DNA from: Bacteroidota bacterium | GTDB lineage: Bacteria; Bacteroidota; Bacteroidia; Bacteroidales; Lentimicrobiaceae | NCBI GenBank assembly: GCA_009773455.1 | Contig: WSXU01000006.1 | Coordinates: forward strand, 124,001-188,000 | Direction: 5' to 3' | Length of the DNA: 64,000 nt | Part shown: piece by piece, positions 45,873 to 54,780 of the stretch | Position numbering within the stretch: the stretch's first letter is position 1 | Layout of the letters: the number at the start of each line of letters is the position of its first letter | The notes under the pieces: model-generated | What the model was told of the DNA's origin: nothing | Databases searched by the model: none | The model's input: only the letters and a program-made list of their open reading frames with translations | Translations under genes and position numbers: made by a program

Positions 45873-46206
45873 TTTTTCGTTTTTGTTTTAGTTAATAAAT
45901 GCGTTTATCCTTGTTCGGAACTTTTCTAAATAACAAGGTCCGGCAACTTTTGTTCATTGTTCCACAATAACAACTAAACAATACTTCAACATGTTTCCTT
46001 CGGTCTCGACGCCCGACCTCCGGGGAAATAAAGTTTTTGTAAACCAAAAGCATGAAACGGCGGTGATAGTCGAGCCAAGTCGGGACCAACACTATGTGAT
46101 TTCCAATCCCACCATCACAACTCCACCCCTGTTTCCGGTCATCTTAACAAATATTAACTGGATAAAACGCCGAATGGTCGTACATTTGCATATCAAGCCA
46201 ACCGAA
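45873..46206. other. 334-base gap with solo inverted-repeat fragment
   Basis: No gene seen. At about 46001-46025 it contains GGTCTCGACGCCCGACCTCC, a shortened copy of the MITE-like terminal repeat found at 57687 and 60160. The promoter box for the following gene lies at 46181. Confidence 0.45.
46181..46188 (+). promoter_or_regulatory. Bacteroidota -7 promoter box (TACATTTG)
   Basis: Exact TAnnTTTG, 18 bases before the ATG at 46207. Any longer in-frame form that starts upstream (such as 45991) would begin before the transcript. Confidence 0.55.
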
Positions 46207-46971
46207 ATGCGTCTGACAGGCCCTGTTCTGCTTCTGTTACTCCTGATTGCGCCTGCTGCCCGGCTTTCGGCCCAGGCTTATGTGATGATCAGCGGACAAG
46301 TCTGGAACCTTAAAGGGGAAGAACTGGTCGGAGCCCATGCCCTGAACATCAGCAGGAAATACGGCACATTCACCGATGCCGACGGAAAATTCTTCCTGGT
46401 CCTCGCCGAAAGGGACTCCCTAAAAGTCAGCATGATCGGTTACAAGCCCTATTACATGCATATACCCGCTGGTCTTACTGCACAATCATATTCCCTAAGC
46501 ATCACCCTGGTTTCGGATACGCTGATGCTGAATACGGCAACCATCAGGCCTTACCCCGGAACGTACCGTGAGTTCCGACACGAATTCCTTGCCCTGCGCC
46601 TGCCCGAAGAAGCAGCCATCAAAAGACTGCAGCTGCCCAACGACCCCTACAGAAGCAAATACACCACCCCTGAAGGTTACCTGGCATTGCCCGGTCCATT
46701 TACGCTACTGTACAATGCCTTCAGCAAAGAGGCCAAAGAGTTGCGGAAAATGCAGGCCATCAACGAAAAGAATGAACTACGGAAGAAGCTTCTTTCCATC
46801 ATCTCACGCGAGGTAATGCAATATCGCTATGGCTGCGAAACCGAAGACGACATCGACGAACTGATCTACCTTTGCGGGATCACCATGGCCTACCTGACCT
46901 CCACCCCACACTACCTGATTGCCCGGCGCGTGAATGCCTGCGGGCTCGACTGGGAACACAACCGGAAATAA
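46207..46971 (+). CDS. Exported protein with carboxypeptidase-regulatory-like domain
   Basis: A 254-residue exported protein. Signal peptide 1-22 (ends ARLSAQ). The first domain YVMISGQVWNLKGEELVGAH through TFTDADGKFFLVLAERDSLKVSMIGYKPY is the beta-sandwich module (CarboxypepD_reg-like) found at the N-termini of TonB-dependent receptors and other Bacteroidota envelope proteins. The remaining helical C-terminal part has no recognised family. Start set at 46207 because the promoter box ends at 46188. Confidence 0.65.
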   Translation: MRLTGPVLLLLLLIAPAARLSAQAYVMISGQVWNLKGEELVGAHALNISRKYGTFTDADGKFFLVLAERDSLKVSMIGYKPYYMHIPAGLTAQSYSLSITLVSDTLMLNTATIRPYPGTYREFRHEFLALRLPEEAAIKRLQLPNDPYRSKYTTPEGYLALPGPFTLLYNAFSKEAKELRKMQAINEKNELRKKLLSIISREVMQYRYGCETEDDIDELIYLCGITMAYLTSTPHYLIARRVNACGLDWEHNRK

Positions 46972-47056
46972 ATCCGTGTTTCTCCATTGCGGCTGAACCA
47001 ATAATCCTGATATTTGTTAAGGAATTAAGCCTGTCCGCTTACCTTACCAACATTCA

Positions 47057-49498
47057 ATGCCCATGGGTACCAAAACTGCAAAATCACCATCCACCAGAGT
47101 GCAGACAGCACTGCCGGATAAGAATGAAATTCTCAACGATTACCGCATAGCCTTCGAAAGCAGGCAGGCCAGTCTACTGGGCAGGCGCGAGGTGCTTACC
47201 GGTAAGGGTAAATTCGGCATTTTCGGTGATGGTAAAGAAGTGCCTCAACTGGCCATGGCAAAGGTTTTCAGGGAAGGCGACTGGCGCTCGGGTTATTACC
47301 GTGACCAGACCTTTATGATGGCCGCCGGCATGATGAGCCTCGAAGAGTTCTTTGCCCAGATTTACGGCGATACCGACACCACCTTTAATCCCGGCACCGC
47401 CGGCAGGGTGATGAATAACCATTTTGCCACCCGCAGCCTCGATGTACAGGGAAACTGGAAAAACCTGGCAACCCAGAAAAACAGTTCGGCCGACATCTCC
47501 CCCACCGCCGGACAGATGCCACGGCTGCTGGGACTGGCGCTGGCTTCACGACTTTTCAGGCAAAGCAATGATCCATCCGTAACCAACGGTTTCTCTGTAA
47601 AAGGGAACGAAGTAGCCTTTGGTACCATCGGCGACGCCTCCACCTCCGAAGGACATTTCTTCGAAACCATCAACGCCGCCGGCGTACTGCAGGTACCCAT
47701 GGCCATGTCGGTGTGGGACGATGGATGGGGCATCTCGGTGCCCAATAAATACCAGACCACCAAACAAAGCATCTCGGAAGTGTTAAAGGGCTTTGAAGCC
47801 GATGAGAACAACCCCGGATACCGCATATACAAGGCCAAAGGCTGGGACTACCCTTCCCTGGTTGAAATTTACCATAAAGGCGTTGAGATTTGTCGTAAAG
47901 AACAGGTGCCTGTGTTGTTTCACATTTCTGAACTGACCCAGCCCCAGGGACATTCCACCAGCGGATCGCACGAGCGCTACAAATCGAAGGAAAGGCTGGA
48001 ATGGGAAAAGGAATACGACTGCATTGCCCAGATGCGCCTGTGGATGGAACGCGAAGGCATTGCCACACCCGATGAACTTGATCTCATCGAAAGCAAAGCC
48101 ATTGAACGGGTAAAGCAGGCACGGAAAACAGCCTGGGAAAACTACCTGAACCCCATCAAAGCAAAGCGCGACGAGTTCCTCAAAATGGCCGACGTTACCA
48201 CCTGCAACTGCGCCAAAACCCAAAAGATTGAGTCCATCAAGGAAGATCTCCGGCTCATTGCCGATCCCATTCGCAAGGACATCATCTCTTCTGCACGCAA
48301 AATCCTGCGCCTGATCTGCGATTCATGCAGCAACCCGCACAACTCGCTCAAAATTAACGTGACAGCCTGGCTCGAAAAAGAGATGGTTGACAATGCCGAC
48401 CGTTACAACTCTTACCTCTACAGCAATTCTGCTTACCAAATCGACAACATCGAACCCGTTGCCCCGGTTTTCGATGAGAAATCGGTGATGGTCCCGGGCA
48501 GGGAGATCCTCAGGGACAACTTTGAGGCACTGATGGCAAAATACCCGCAACTGGTCGTTTTCGGTGAAGATGTCGGTAAAATCGGGGGCGTAAACCAGAC
48601 CTGGGAAGGCCTGCAGGAGAAGTTCGGCGAGCACCGCATCTTTGATACCGGCATCCGTGAAGCCACCATCATCGGACAGGGCATCGGCCTCGCCATGCGC
48701 GGCTTCCGGCCCATTGCCGAGATACAGTATTTCGATTACCTGCTATACGGACTGCAGGTGATCAGCGACGACCTTGCCACACTTCAGTACCGCACCAAAG
48801 GCGGACAGAAAGCGCCGGTCATCATCAGCACCCGCGGCCACCGGCTCGAGGGCATCTGGCATTCAGGCTCACCGCTGAGCATGGTGATCAACTCGGTGCG
48901 GGGCGTGCATGTGCTGGTCCCGCGCGACATGACCCACGCGGCAGGGTTTTACAACACCATGATGGCATCCGATGAACCCGCCATCATCATTGAACCACTC
49001 AACGGTTACCGCCTGCGCGAAAAACGCCCTTCCAACATCGGCGAATTCAGGATCAGGCCCGGTATCCCCGAAATCATCAGGCCCGGCACCGACATTACCC
49101 TGGTCACCTACGGCTCCTGCGTGCGCATTGCCGAGGATGCCGCCGACCAGCTGAAGGGTTTCGGCATCTCGTGCGAGCTGATCGATGTGCAGTCGCTCAT
49201 TCCCTTCGATGTGAACCACGACATCGTTAAATCGCTCCGCAAGTCCAATAAGATCGTATTCTTCGACGAGGATGTGCCCGGCGGTGCCACCGCCTACATG
49301 ATGCAGAAGGTGCTTGAGGAACAGAACGGCTATTTGTATCTTGATGCCCCGCCGAGAACCATCACCGGCATGGCCCACCGTGCCGCCTACAGCACCGATG
49401 GCGACTACTTCTCAAACCCCAATGCCGAGGATGTGTTTGACGCAGTGTATAACATTATGCACGACCATCAGCCGGAGAGGTTTCCGAAGATATTCTGA
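47057..49498 (+). CDS. 2-oxoacid dehydrogenase E1 component, fused alpha and beta subunits
   Basis: An 813-residue fusion typical of Bacteroidota. Alpha half (about 30-400): WRSGYYRDQTFMMAAG, TAGQMPRLLGLALASRL, IGDASTSEGHFFETINAAG (the TPP-binding motif with Gly-Asp and Asn) and SHERYKSKERL. Beta half (about 470-810): VVFGEDVGKIGGVNQTW, FDTGIREATIIGQGIGLA, DDLATLQYRTKGG and EDVPGGATAYM. It decarboxylates a 2-oxoacid (branched-chain or similar) and passes the acyl group to a lipoyl E2, which is not encoded in this window. In the linker there are four cysteines (CNC and CDSC) with no known role. Confidence 0.88.
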   Translation: MPMGTKTAKSPSTRVQTALPDKNEILNDYRIAFESRQASLLGRREVLTGKGKFGIFGDGKEVPQLAMAKVFREGDWRSGYYRDQTFMMAAGMMSLEEFFAQIYGDTDTTFNPGTAGRVMNNHFATRSLDVQGNWKNLATQKNSSADISPTAGQMPRLLGLALASRLFRQSNDPSVTNGFSVKGNEVAFGTIGDASTSEGHFFETINAAGVLQVPMAMSVWDDGWGISVPNKYQTTKQSISEVLKGFEADENNPGYRIYKAKGWDYPSLVEIYHKGVEICRKEQVPVLFHISELTQPQGHSTSGSHERYKSKERLEWEKEYDCIAQMRLWMEREGIATPDELDLIESKAIERVKQARKTAWENYLNPIKAKRDEFLKMADVTTCNCAKTQKIESIKEDLRLIADPIRKDIISSARKILRLICDSCSNPHNSLKINVTAWLEKEMVDNADRYNSYLYSNSAYQIDNIEPVAPVFDEKSVMVPGREILRDNFEALMAKYPQLVVFGEDVGKIGGVNQTWEGLQEKFGEHRIFDTGIREATIIGQGIGLAMRGFRPIAEIQYFDYLLYGLQVISDDLATLQYRTKGGQKAPVIISTRGHRLEGIWHSGSPLSMVINSVRGVHVLVPRDMTHAAGFYNTMMASDEPAIIIEPLNGYRLREKRPSNIGEFRIRPGIPEIIRPGTDITLVTYGSCVRIAEDAADQLKGFGISCELIDVQSLIPFDVNHDIVKSLRKSNKIVFFDEDVPGGATAYMMQKVLEEQNGYLYLDAPPRTITGMAHRAAYSTDGDYFSNPNAEDVFDAVYNIMHDHQPERFPKIF

Positions 49499-49504
49499 TA
49501 TCAA

Positions 49505-49580
49505 GTCACAAGTCAAAAGTAAAAAGTCTAAAGTCTAAAGTCTAAAGTAAAAAGCCTGCCTGCGGAAGGCAGGTAAAAAA
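49505..49580. repeat. Low-complexity aaagtctaaag spacer with GCCTGCC palindrome after the E1 gene
   Basis: Runs of 'aaagtaaaaagtctaaagtctaaag' and CCTGCCTGCGGAAGGCAGG (about 49554-49572). Same construction as 17475-17552, with one base change in the palindrome loop. Confidence 0.6.
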
Positions 49581-49593
49581 CCACAAAGTTTAG

Positions 49594-49760
49594 CCGTAGC
49601 TCTGCCCGTGTTAAGCCGTAGCTCTGCATGTGTTAAGCCGGGGCTCTGCCCCGGCTTGCTATCACGGCAGGCTTTGCCTGCTGTTTCCCCTTCTACAATA
49701 AGTTGATCCAGAACACCAAAGCGCAATCCACGTATTAAGCCGGGGCTCTGCCCCGAAACC
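49594..49760. repeat. AAGCCGGGGC hairpin repeats
   Basis: Related units 'gccgtagctctgcccgtgttaa' at 49593 and 49614 are followed by a perfect hairpin AAGCCGGGGC-TCT-GCCCCGGCTT (49635-49657), and another copy ends at about 49755. A further copy sits at 51961-51985. The units share a TTAAGCC...GCTCTGCC core. Confidence 0.65.
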
Positions 49761-49767
49761 GACACCA

Positions 49768-51570
49768 TTATTTTCTTATAATCTTAAAGCAAGCCCGCCG
49801 GTAATCCCTGAATATAATCTCAGCCAGGTAGATACCCGGTGGGCTGGGAATGAAAATATCGAATACGTTGGCTGAAGCATAGCTCTTTTCCACCAAAACC
49901 TGTCCAACAATATCTCTGAGGATCACCCGTGCTTCAGCCGGCGCCTGAAATGTTTCAAAGACAATATGGCCATCTGTGGGATTGGGATAGGCCACTACCT
50001 CTGCTCCGGAACTTAACAATTCAAAACCAAAGCCAGGCTGAATAATTTTCTGGACATAGATATCGCCGGAACCGGATGAAATCAGGTTATAGACACCAGC
50101 CCCCGGGTCGAAATCGGTTGTATCGTCAAAGTTGCCGGTAGAATAGATGTTACCGGTTTTATCCACTGCAACGGAGTTCCCCCAATCATTCACAAACCCT
50201 CCCATGTTACCGGCCCATACAAAGTTACCGCCTGGGCTATACGCAGCAATGAAGGCATCGACTTGTCCGTAAGAGGATAACAGGAATGTACCGTTTTCAG
50301 GGTCAAAATCGATGGTATCGCTGAACATTCCGGTAAGATAAACCGTGTTGTATGCATCAACGGCTACCGATTGTCCGGAGTCATGCTCTTCTCCACCGAA
50401 TTGGTTGACCCATACCAGGTTTCCGTCTGGGTCCAGTTTGCAGAGAAATCCATCGTATCTACCGGACGAATTCAGCATCAAGGTATTGGGCCCGGGGTCG
50501 AAGTCGGCTGTTTCAGTAAAAAAACCGGTTGTATATACATTACCCCGGGAGTCTGTTGCAATCGAGTAGCCACTTTGTTCGTCTGTTCCTGTAATGGCTC
50601 TTGCCCAGATTAAATTGCCGGACTTATCCAGTTTACTGATGAATGAATCTGAGAATCCCGAAGAAAACAGGACGAATGTATCAGGGCCCGGGTCAAAATC
50701 AACAGGTCCAAAGAAAGAACCTGTAGTATAAACATTCCCCTCATCATCAACATCTATGGCATAAGCCCGGTCTTCAGCGGCCCAGCCCCAACTTTTTGCC
50801 CAGACAAATTCCCCTGAGGCATCGAGCTTTAAGACAAAAACATCATCATCACCTTCTGATCCCAGATAAAATGTACCAGAGCCCGGGTCAAAATCCATAT
50901 AAGATTCAAAATAACCTGTGATGTAAACACCACCTTCTTTATCTGGCGTTATGGCAAATGCCTTTTCGTAATCATTGCCCCCGAGTCCTTTAGCCCAGAT
51001 AAAATTGCCTGAAGTATCCAGTTTGCTGATAAAAATGTCATATTCTCCGGCAGATGTAAGGTAACAGTTCCCTTCACCGGGGTCAAAATCACCGGTTCCT
51101 TCGAACAAGCCCGTTATATAGACATTTCCATAGCCATCCAGTGTTACTGATGTGCCTTCATCTACGAATGACCCTCCTCCCCAATGCTTTGCCCATACAA
51201 AATTACCCTGGTTGTTTAGTTTGCAGATGTAGATTCTGCCATTGTTCATATTCATTTCAAATATCCCTTCGCCCGGATCAAAGTCGACATTCCCACCGGA
51301 GTATCCGGTAAAGTAAACATTGCCTTCATCATCCGTTGCAATGGACTGTCCGTTATCAGACCCGGCAAGCCCGATTTTTTTGGCCCACCCGAAGTTTTGT
51401 GCCCCGGCATTGGAGCCCATGCAAAACAAAAGAAAGACACCAAACAAACAAAAAAGCCATACATTCTGGTCGGACCTACCTGTCGAACCGACTGAGGTTG
51501 GGTGGAATCTGATCCTGGGAATGGTAATTGCTGAGAAACCATTCGTTTCTTTATAAACTTCTTCTTTCAT
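49768..51570 (-). CDS. Type IX secreted beta-propeller protein with SBBP/DFDPG repeats
   Basis: A 600-residue exported protein. A hydrophobic signal segment (about 37-55, ends SNAGAQ) is followed by seven repeats of roughly 50-55 residues. Each contains a GNVY-T-G motif and then DFDPG (VDFDPGEG, GDFDPGEG, MDFDPGSG, VDFDPGPD, ADFDPGPN, IDFDPENG, TDFDPGAG), matching SBBP-type beta-propeller blades. It ends with a type IX sorting domain (VVAYPNPTDGHIVFET ... GIYLAEIIF). The upstream ATG leaves a 36-residue polar leader before the hydrophobic segment, which is longer than usual; an internal start is possible. Ligand unknown. Confidence 0.8.
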   Translation of the reverse strand: MKEEVYKETNGFSAITIPRIRFHPTSVGSTGRSDQNVWLFCLFGVFLLFCMGSNAGAQNFGWAKKIGLAGSDNGQSIATDDEGNVYFTGYSGGNVDFDPGEGIFEMNMNNGRIYICKLNNQGNFVWAKHWGGGSFVDEGTSVTLDGYGNVYITGLFEGTGDFDPGEGNCYLTSAGEYDIFISKLDTSGNFIWAKGLGGNDYEKAFAITPDKEGGVYITGYFESYMDFDPGSGTFYLGSEGDDDVFVLKLDASGEFVWAKSWGWAAEDRAYAIDVDDEGNVYTTGSFFGPVDFDPGPDTFVLFSSGFSDSFISKLDKSGNLIWARAITGTDEQSGYSIATDSRGNVYTTGFFTETADFDPGPNTLMLNSSGRYDGFLCKLDPDGNLVWVNQFGGEEHDSGQSVAVDAYNTVYLTGMFSDTIDFDPENGTFLLSSYGQVDAFIAAYSPGGNFVWAGNMGGFVNDWGNSVAVDKTGNIYSTGNFDDTTDFDPGAGVYNLISSGSGDIYVQKIIQPGFGFELLSSGAEVVAYPNPTDGHIVFETFQAPAEARVILRDIVGQVLVEKSYASANVFDIFIPSPPGIYLAEIIFRDYRRACFKIIRK

Positions 51571-52060
51571 GGTATGAAGCTGATATTTCTTTTTTTTGTA
51601 ATGTAGCCGGTTTCCTTTATTTTGGGTATGAATTTATAAATTATTCTGAAAATATGCAACCGGTTACCTTTGCGTTGTTTTTATCTGATTTTGATCAGTG
51701 TTCTTATAAACATCCGGATTTTTTATTTCTGATTTTCATCATGTGATCATCCTGATTCGAAGAATCAAACCAACTTCTGTCGCGCTCACCAGCTACCGCA
51801 CGTCACCTGGTGCTGGCAAACAGACGAGTCGAAAGCCGGAGTACAGACTGCTTGAAAGCATAACCCCAAACGATTCGATAGCCTGACCCCAGACAACCTG
51901 ATAGCCGGAGAGTGAATGACTGAATTACAGGACACCCTGTTAAGGATGGGCTGTGCCCGTGTTAAGCCGGGGCTCTGCCCGGTTCCGGAGTTGCTTTCCT
52001 GCCGGGCCGCACCGCTATTGAAGCTGCCAGTGAACTTAGTTGTCCGAATGAATTCATCTG
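51571..52060. other. 490-base stretch without a gene; decayed repeat fragments
   Basis: No coding region supported. It contains an AACCTGATAGCCGGAGAGTG fragment at about 51896-51915 related to the direct repeats at 56332 and 57341, and an AAGCCGGGGCTCTGCCCGG hairpin at 51964-51982. Confidence 0.45.
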
Positions 52061-52525
52061 TTAAATTTTGCGCATATTACCTGCAGAATCGTTTTTTCTT
52101 TCTTTATATTCTTTTTCAAAATCTTGCGGTATCACATTTAGCATTCTAAGAGAATTTGAAATGGGTGAAGCCTTAATAAATATATAATTTTCAGGGCTTG
52201 TCAATGTTATCTTATGTTCAGACTTAAATATAAACAAATCCCTATGTTCAAGGTACAATGTATGTTCACCTTTAGGTAAATATAATTTAATATATTCTTT
52301 CCATTTAAGCTTTCCTGCATTCATATTATTTATCCCAACCATCATGTTCCCACCTGACGATGGATAAAGCAAAATATTAGTTTCATTTATAATCGTAACC
52401 TCACATAAATCATCGCTTTCCTTGTCACTAAAGTTATACATTTCCATGTTCTTAACTGATGAACAAGCACATAAACCTGTCAGGCTTACAATCAAAATCA
52501 ATTGCTTTAACAGAGTCTTTCTCAT
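52061..52525 (-). CDS. Hypothetical lipoprotein (154 residues)
   Basis: Starts MRKTLLKQLILIVSLTGLCACSS, a lipoprotein signal with LCAC lipobox. The mature part is beta-rich with VTIINETNILLYPSSGGN, ending LRMLNVIPQDFEKEYKER; the pattern of KEYIKLYLPKGEHTLYLEH loosely recalls DUF2846-type lipoproteins. The ATG at 52525 was chosen over an upstream ATG at 52666 because the signal peptide begins there. Codon use is A+T rich, unlike the genes at both ends of the window. It is the last of a row of small minus-strand genes. Confidence 0.6.
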   Translation of the reverse strand: MRKTLLKQLILIVSLTGLCACSSVKNMEMYNFSDKESDDLCEVTIINETNILLYPSSGGNMMVGINNMNAGKLKWKEYIKLYLPKGEHTLYLEHRDLFIFKSEHKITLTSPENYIFIKASPISNSLRMLNVIPQDFEKEYKERKNDSAGNMRKI

Positions 52526-52600
52526 ACTTATTATATCTTGATTGGTGTTTGTCATTGTCTTTTTAAAGAATAACATCTCTAAGTTTTGCGATCCAATTTT

Positions 52601-52776
52601 GCAGTTATCGGATGACGCTATGGCAAGTGCGGGAATAGATTGTTGCTCAACTGTCTGCCAGCACAACCTGTCCCTATTTATCGGGAAATGTAAATAAAAA
52701 TTCCAAATGTTTCAACGAACACAGCCTGTCCCGAAGAAATCGGGGCATACCCGCATTTGCTTAGCGATTGTTAGCG
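52601..52776. repeat. Large imperfect palindrome, attC-like (site B)
   Basis: Left arm 52601-52633 and right arm 52750-52776: CAAGTGCGGG (52624-52633) pairs with CCCGCATTTG (52750-52759) with one mismatch, and CGCTA (52616-52620) with TAGCG (52762-52766). On the minus strand it begins with CGCTAAC, which overlaps the stop codon (TAA) of the gene at 52771-53340, as gene cassettes often do. Longer than classic attC sites, hence weaker than site A. Confidence 0.35.
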
Positions 52777-53340
52777 TTTCGTTGTTTTCTTATTTCGGGC
52801 TATAATATATATTGTCAATAGTGTCAATAATGTTATTGTTAATGTTACAAAATAAATTGTCGTCAACGTGCTTTTCAAAATTGAAAAGGTGTTCGTCAGT
52901 TGCGACATTGTTGTAGAGTTGTCGGGATAAGTGTTCAGCATTATAATTATTCCGATATTTTCCAAATAGTCGAAGATGCCCGCAAAAACAGGAATAAAAC
53001 AGAGATAGAATAAAAAGCTGTCTTGTTTGCCAAGTTTCTTTATGATAAAAGCAAATAGCAAACAATAAGTCAATCCGAACAAACAAGGATAAAGAAAGTC
53101 TAATGGGATTTGCTGAAATAAATAAGCGTTTCTGCCGTCTGGCCCCAAAGCACTTAATAGTGAATTAACGTAGTCAGCGTTGTATCCTGTCGGCAACATG
53201 TCTAACAATTTCATTCCGCCTGCAAAGTTCATAACTTTCGGAATCGTTATTGTCAGCATAATTACATACACAATGCTTGTCAGAATGAACAAAATTAGAA
53301 TTTTCTTGCTGTTTAAATTTCGAATAACTAAATTCTTCAT
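52771..53340 (-). CDS. Hypothetical four-span membrane protein (cassette-like)
   Basis: A 189-residue integral membrane protein, with the first helix ILILFILTSIVYVIMLTITI, two central helices and a last helix TIYFVTLTITLLTLLTIYII. FYLCFIPVFAGIFDYLENIGII is a notable conserved-looking segment. No family name can be given. The gene is A+T rich, its stop codon overlaps an attC-like CGCTAAC sequence and a second attC-like palindrome lies directly upstream, so it fits the layout of a single-gene cassette. Function unknown. Confidence 0.65.
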   Translation of the reverse strand: MKNLVIRNLNSKKILILFILTSIVYVIMLTITIPKVMNFAGGMKLLDMLPTGYNADYVNSLLSALGPDGRNAYLFQQIPLDFLYPCLFGLTYCLLFAFIIKKLGKQDSFLFYLCFIPVFAGIFDYLENIGIIIMLNTYPDNSTTMSQLTNTFSILKSTLTTIYFVTLTITLLTLLTIYIIARNKKTTKR

Positions 53341-53388
53341 ATCTTAATATTTAAATTCGTTAATTTGGGTGTCGCTGTTACAATGACC

Positions 53389-53471
53389 GCTAACGTTTTC
53401 GGGCTAGGCGTGGTTGGTTTGTGGTGGGCCTTGTGCGTTGGAAAGCCAATCACGATTAGCCCGTGTTATGC
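53389..53471. repeat. Imperfect palindrome, integron attC-like (site A)
   Basis: An 83-base site. Left GCTAAC (53389-53394) and right GTTATGC (53465-53471) are close to the attC end boxes RYYYAAC and GTTRRRY; CGGGCTA (53400-53406) pairs perfectly with TAGCCCG (53457-53463), and GTGGTTGG (53410-53417) with CCAATCAC (53446-53453) with one G:T. Length and arm order match attC recombination sites, but no integrase is in the window. Confidence 0.45.
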
Positions 53472-53480
53472 CCAGGTTGA

Positions 53481-53918
53481 TTATCCAATGATATCATGAT
53501 TTACCCATACAATCCAATTGTTATCAAGAGCCCAACTCTCTATATTTCCTTCAATTTTATGTTCTCCTTTTTTAAGTTTTAATTCATCACATGGAAAGTA
53601 TTGTAAATGCCATTGCCCACTAAAAATTATTTCTATTGAACGCTCTTTTGATTCAAGACAGTCAGTTTTTGAGAGTATTAAGTACGAAATATCGTTTAGA
53701 CTTAGCTTTTCAAGGGTTTTAATGGTCTTTGGCTCTAGTTTATCAACACTGGTGAGTTTTTCAAGATTTGAATTTAAAATTTTATCCTTAAAAGCAGCCA
53801 ATTTTATTTGAACGAATAATTGATAGTTGTTTTTAAACTGATCAGAAATTCTCTGGTCCGTTGATTTACAACTAGATACTAGAACTGCTATTATTAATAT
53901 CTGGAGTATTCTATTCAT
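53481..53918 (-). CDS. Hypothetical lipoprotein (145 residues, cassette-like)
   Basis: Starts MNRILQILIIAVLVSSCKS, a lipoprotein signal with lipobox VSSC. The mature domain is mainly beta with two further cysteines around SKTDCLESKERSIEI and FPCDELKLKKGEHKIEG, and ends WALDNNWIVWVNHDIIG. No family recognised. It stands 9 bases upstream of attC-like site A on the minus strand and its own upstream side has GGGCATAATTG, similar to the end of that site. A cassette of unknown function. Confidence 0.55.
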   Translation of the reverse strand: MNRILQILIIAVLVSSCKSTDQRISDQFKNNYQLFVQIKLAAFKDKILNSNLEKLTSVDKLEPKTIKTLEKLSLNDISYLILSKTDCLESKERSIEIIFSGQWHLQYFPCDELKLKKGEHKIEGNIESWALDNNWIVWVNHDIIG

Positions 53919-54316
53919 GTGATTACTTGGGCATAATTGTTTATATCCTCAACCGTTTTAACAATTAATCACTTACAAACATTTATAAACGATTGCAAAT
54001 CTGATCAGCAATGAATAAACATTGCTCCCAACCTTGAAAATTACAAAAAATAATTTTTATTAAAATAAACTCAACTGCATGAAATCGGATTTTCTCATAT
54101 ATAAACTAAAAAAGCCGGCAAATACAACACTAATAAATAAATGGCAATGATTCAGCAACATATTGTATTTCGGTCATGCAAACCATTGTCAATATCGATT
54201 TTGGGGTTCATTATCCTACACAATCTATCATTGTAATTAAAGCCAGTGTTATAAGAAATGATTACTCCCTTTTCTTTGACAGATAATTTCCTGTATTCAC
54301 TTATGTCACTTTACAA
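53919..54316. other. 398-base A+T-rich gap
   Basis: No gene seen. The first bases (GGGCATAATTGTT near 53932-53944) resemble the end of attC-like site A, GGGCATAACAC, in the same orientation. Confidence 0.35.
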
Positions 54317-54748
54317 TTATTTTCTTCTCCTTATGGCTATAATAAGGCCTATGATCCCTGCCAGATATCCCGTAAATAATATAAACCCAAAAGACCATGC
54401 CATATCTTCCGCCCAATGCCCGGGTATCTGATTTCTTGCCTGAATCTGAACCAGATCCCATTTTTCAGGTAAGAAAAAGGGAAGAAAGGTCAGGATTACC
54501 AGAACTGCCAGCAGTAAGGTGTAATATCTCCATGACCTGTATCCCCGGGTATTCAGGAGTGCGAAAAAAAGTATTATTAGCCCGGTAAAGAAAAACAATT
54601 TGGTCGGGTTCAAAGAACCTACGCCTCCATGAAAAAGTGTAGTTGTGAGTATTATGGCTGCTGCTGCAAACAGGAAAATCGTCAGCCATTTCTTTTTGGC
54701 ATTCATGATCGCAATGCAATGATTTGCCATCTCAGCTATTGTTTTCAT
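54317..54748 (-). CDS. Hypothetical four-span membrane protein
   Basis: A 143-residue membrane protein: four hydrophobic segments (LTIFLFAAAAIILTTTLF, LFFFTGLIILFFALL, TLLLAVLVILTFLPFFL, FGFILFTGYLAGIIGLIIAI) with a short charged loop QIQARNQIPGHWAEDMAW. No family recognised. It precedes, on the same strand, nothing closer than the low-coordinate gap; the upstream neighbour (54781-55398) ends 32 bases before it and may share its transcript. Confidence 0.6.
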   Translation of the reverse strand: MKTIAEMANHCIAIMNAKKKWLTIFLFAAAAIILTTTLFHGGVGSLNPTKLFFFTGLIILFFALLNTRGYRSWRYYTLLLAVLVILTFLPFFLPEKWDLVQIQARNQIPGHWAEDMAWSFGFILFTGYLAGIIGLIIAIRRRK

Positions 54749-54780
54749 GAATGTTGTGTTTATTTCATTTTAAGTCTGCA

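Noticed and set aside
45991-46206. N-terminal extension of the carboxypeptidase-regulatory-domain protein.
   Set aside because: The signal peptide starts at 46207 and an exact promoter box lies at 46181, so a longer product would have to start before the transcript.
48869-49378. 169-codon frame antisense to the E1 beta half.
   Set aside because: High-GC, third-position bias of the true gene on the plus strand creates long antisense frames; no family.
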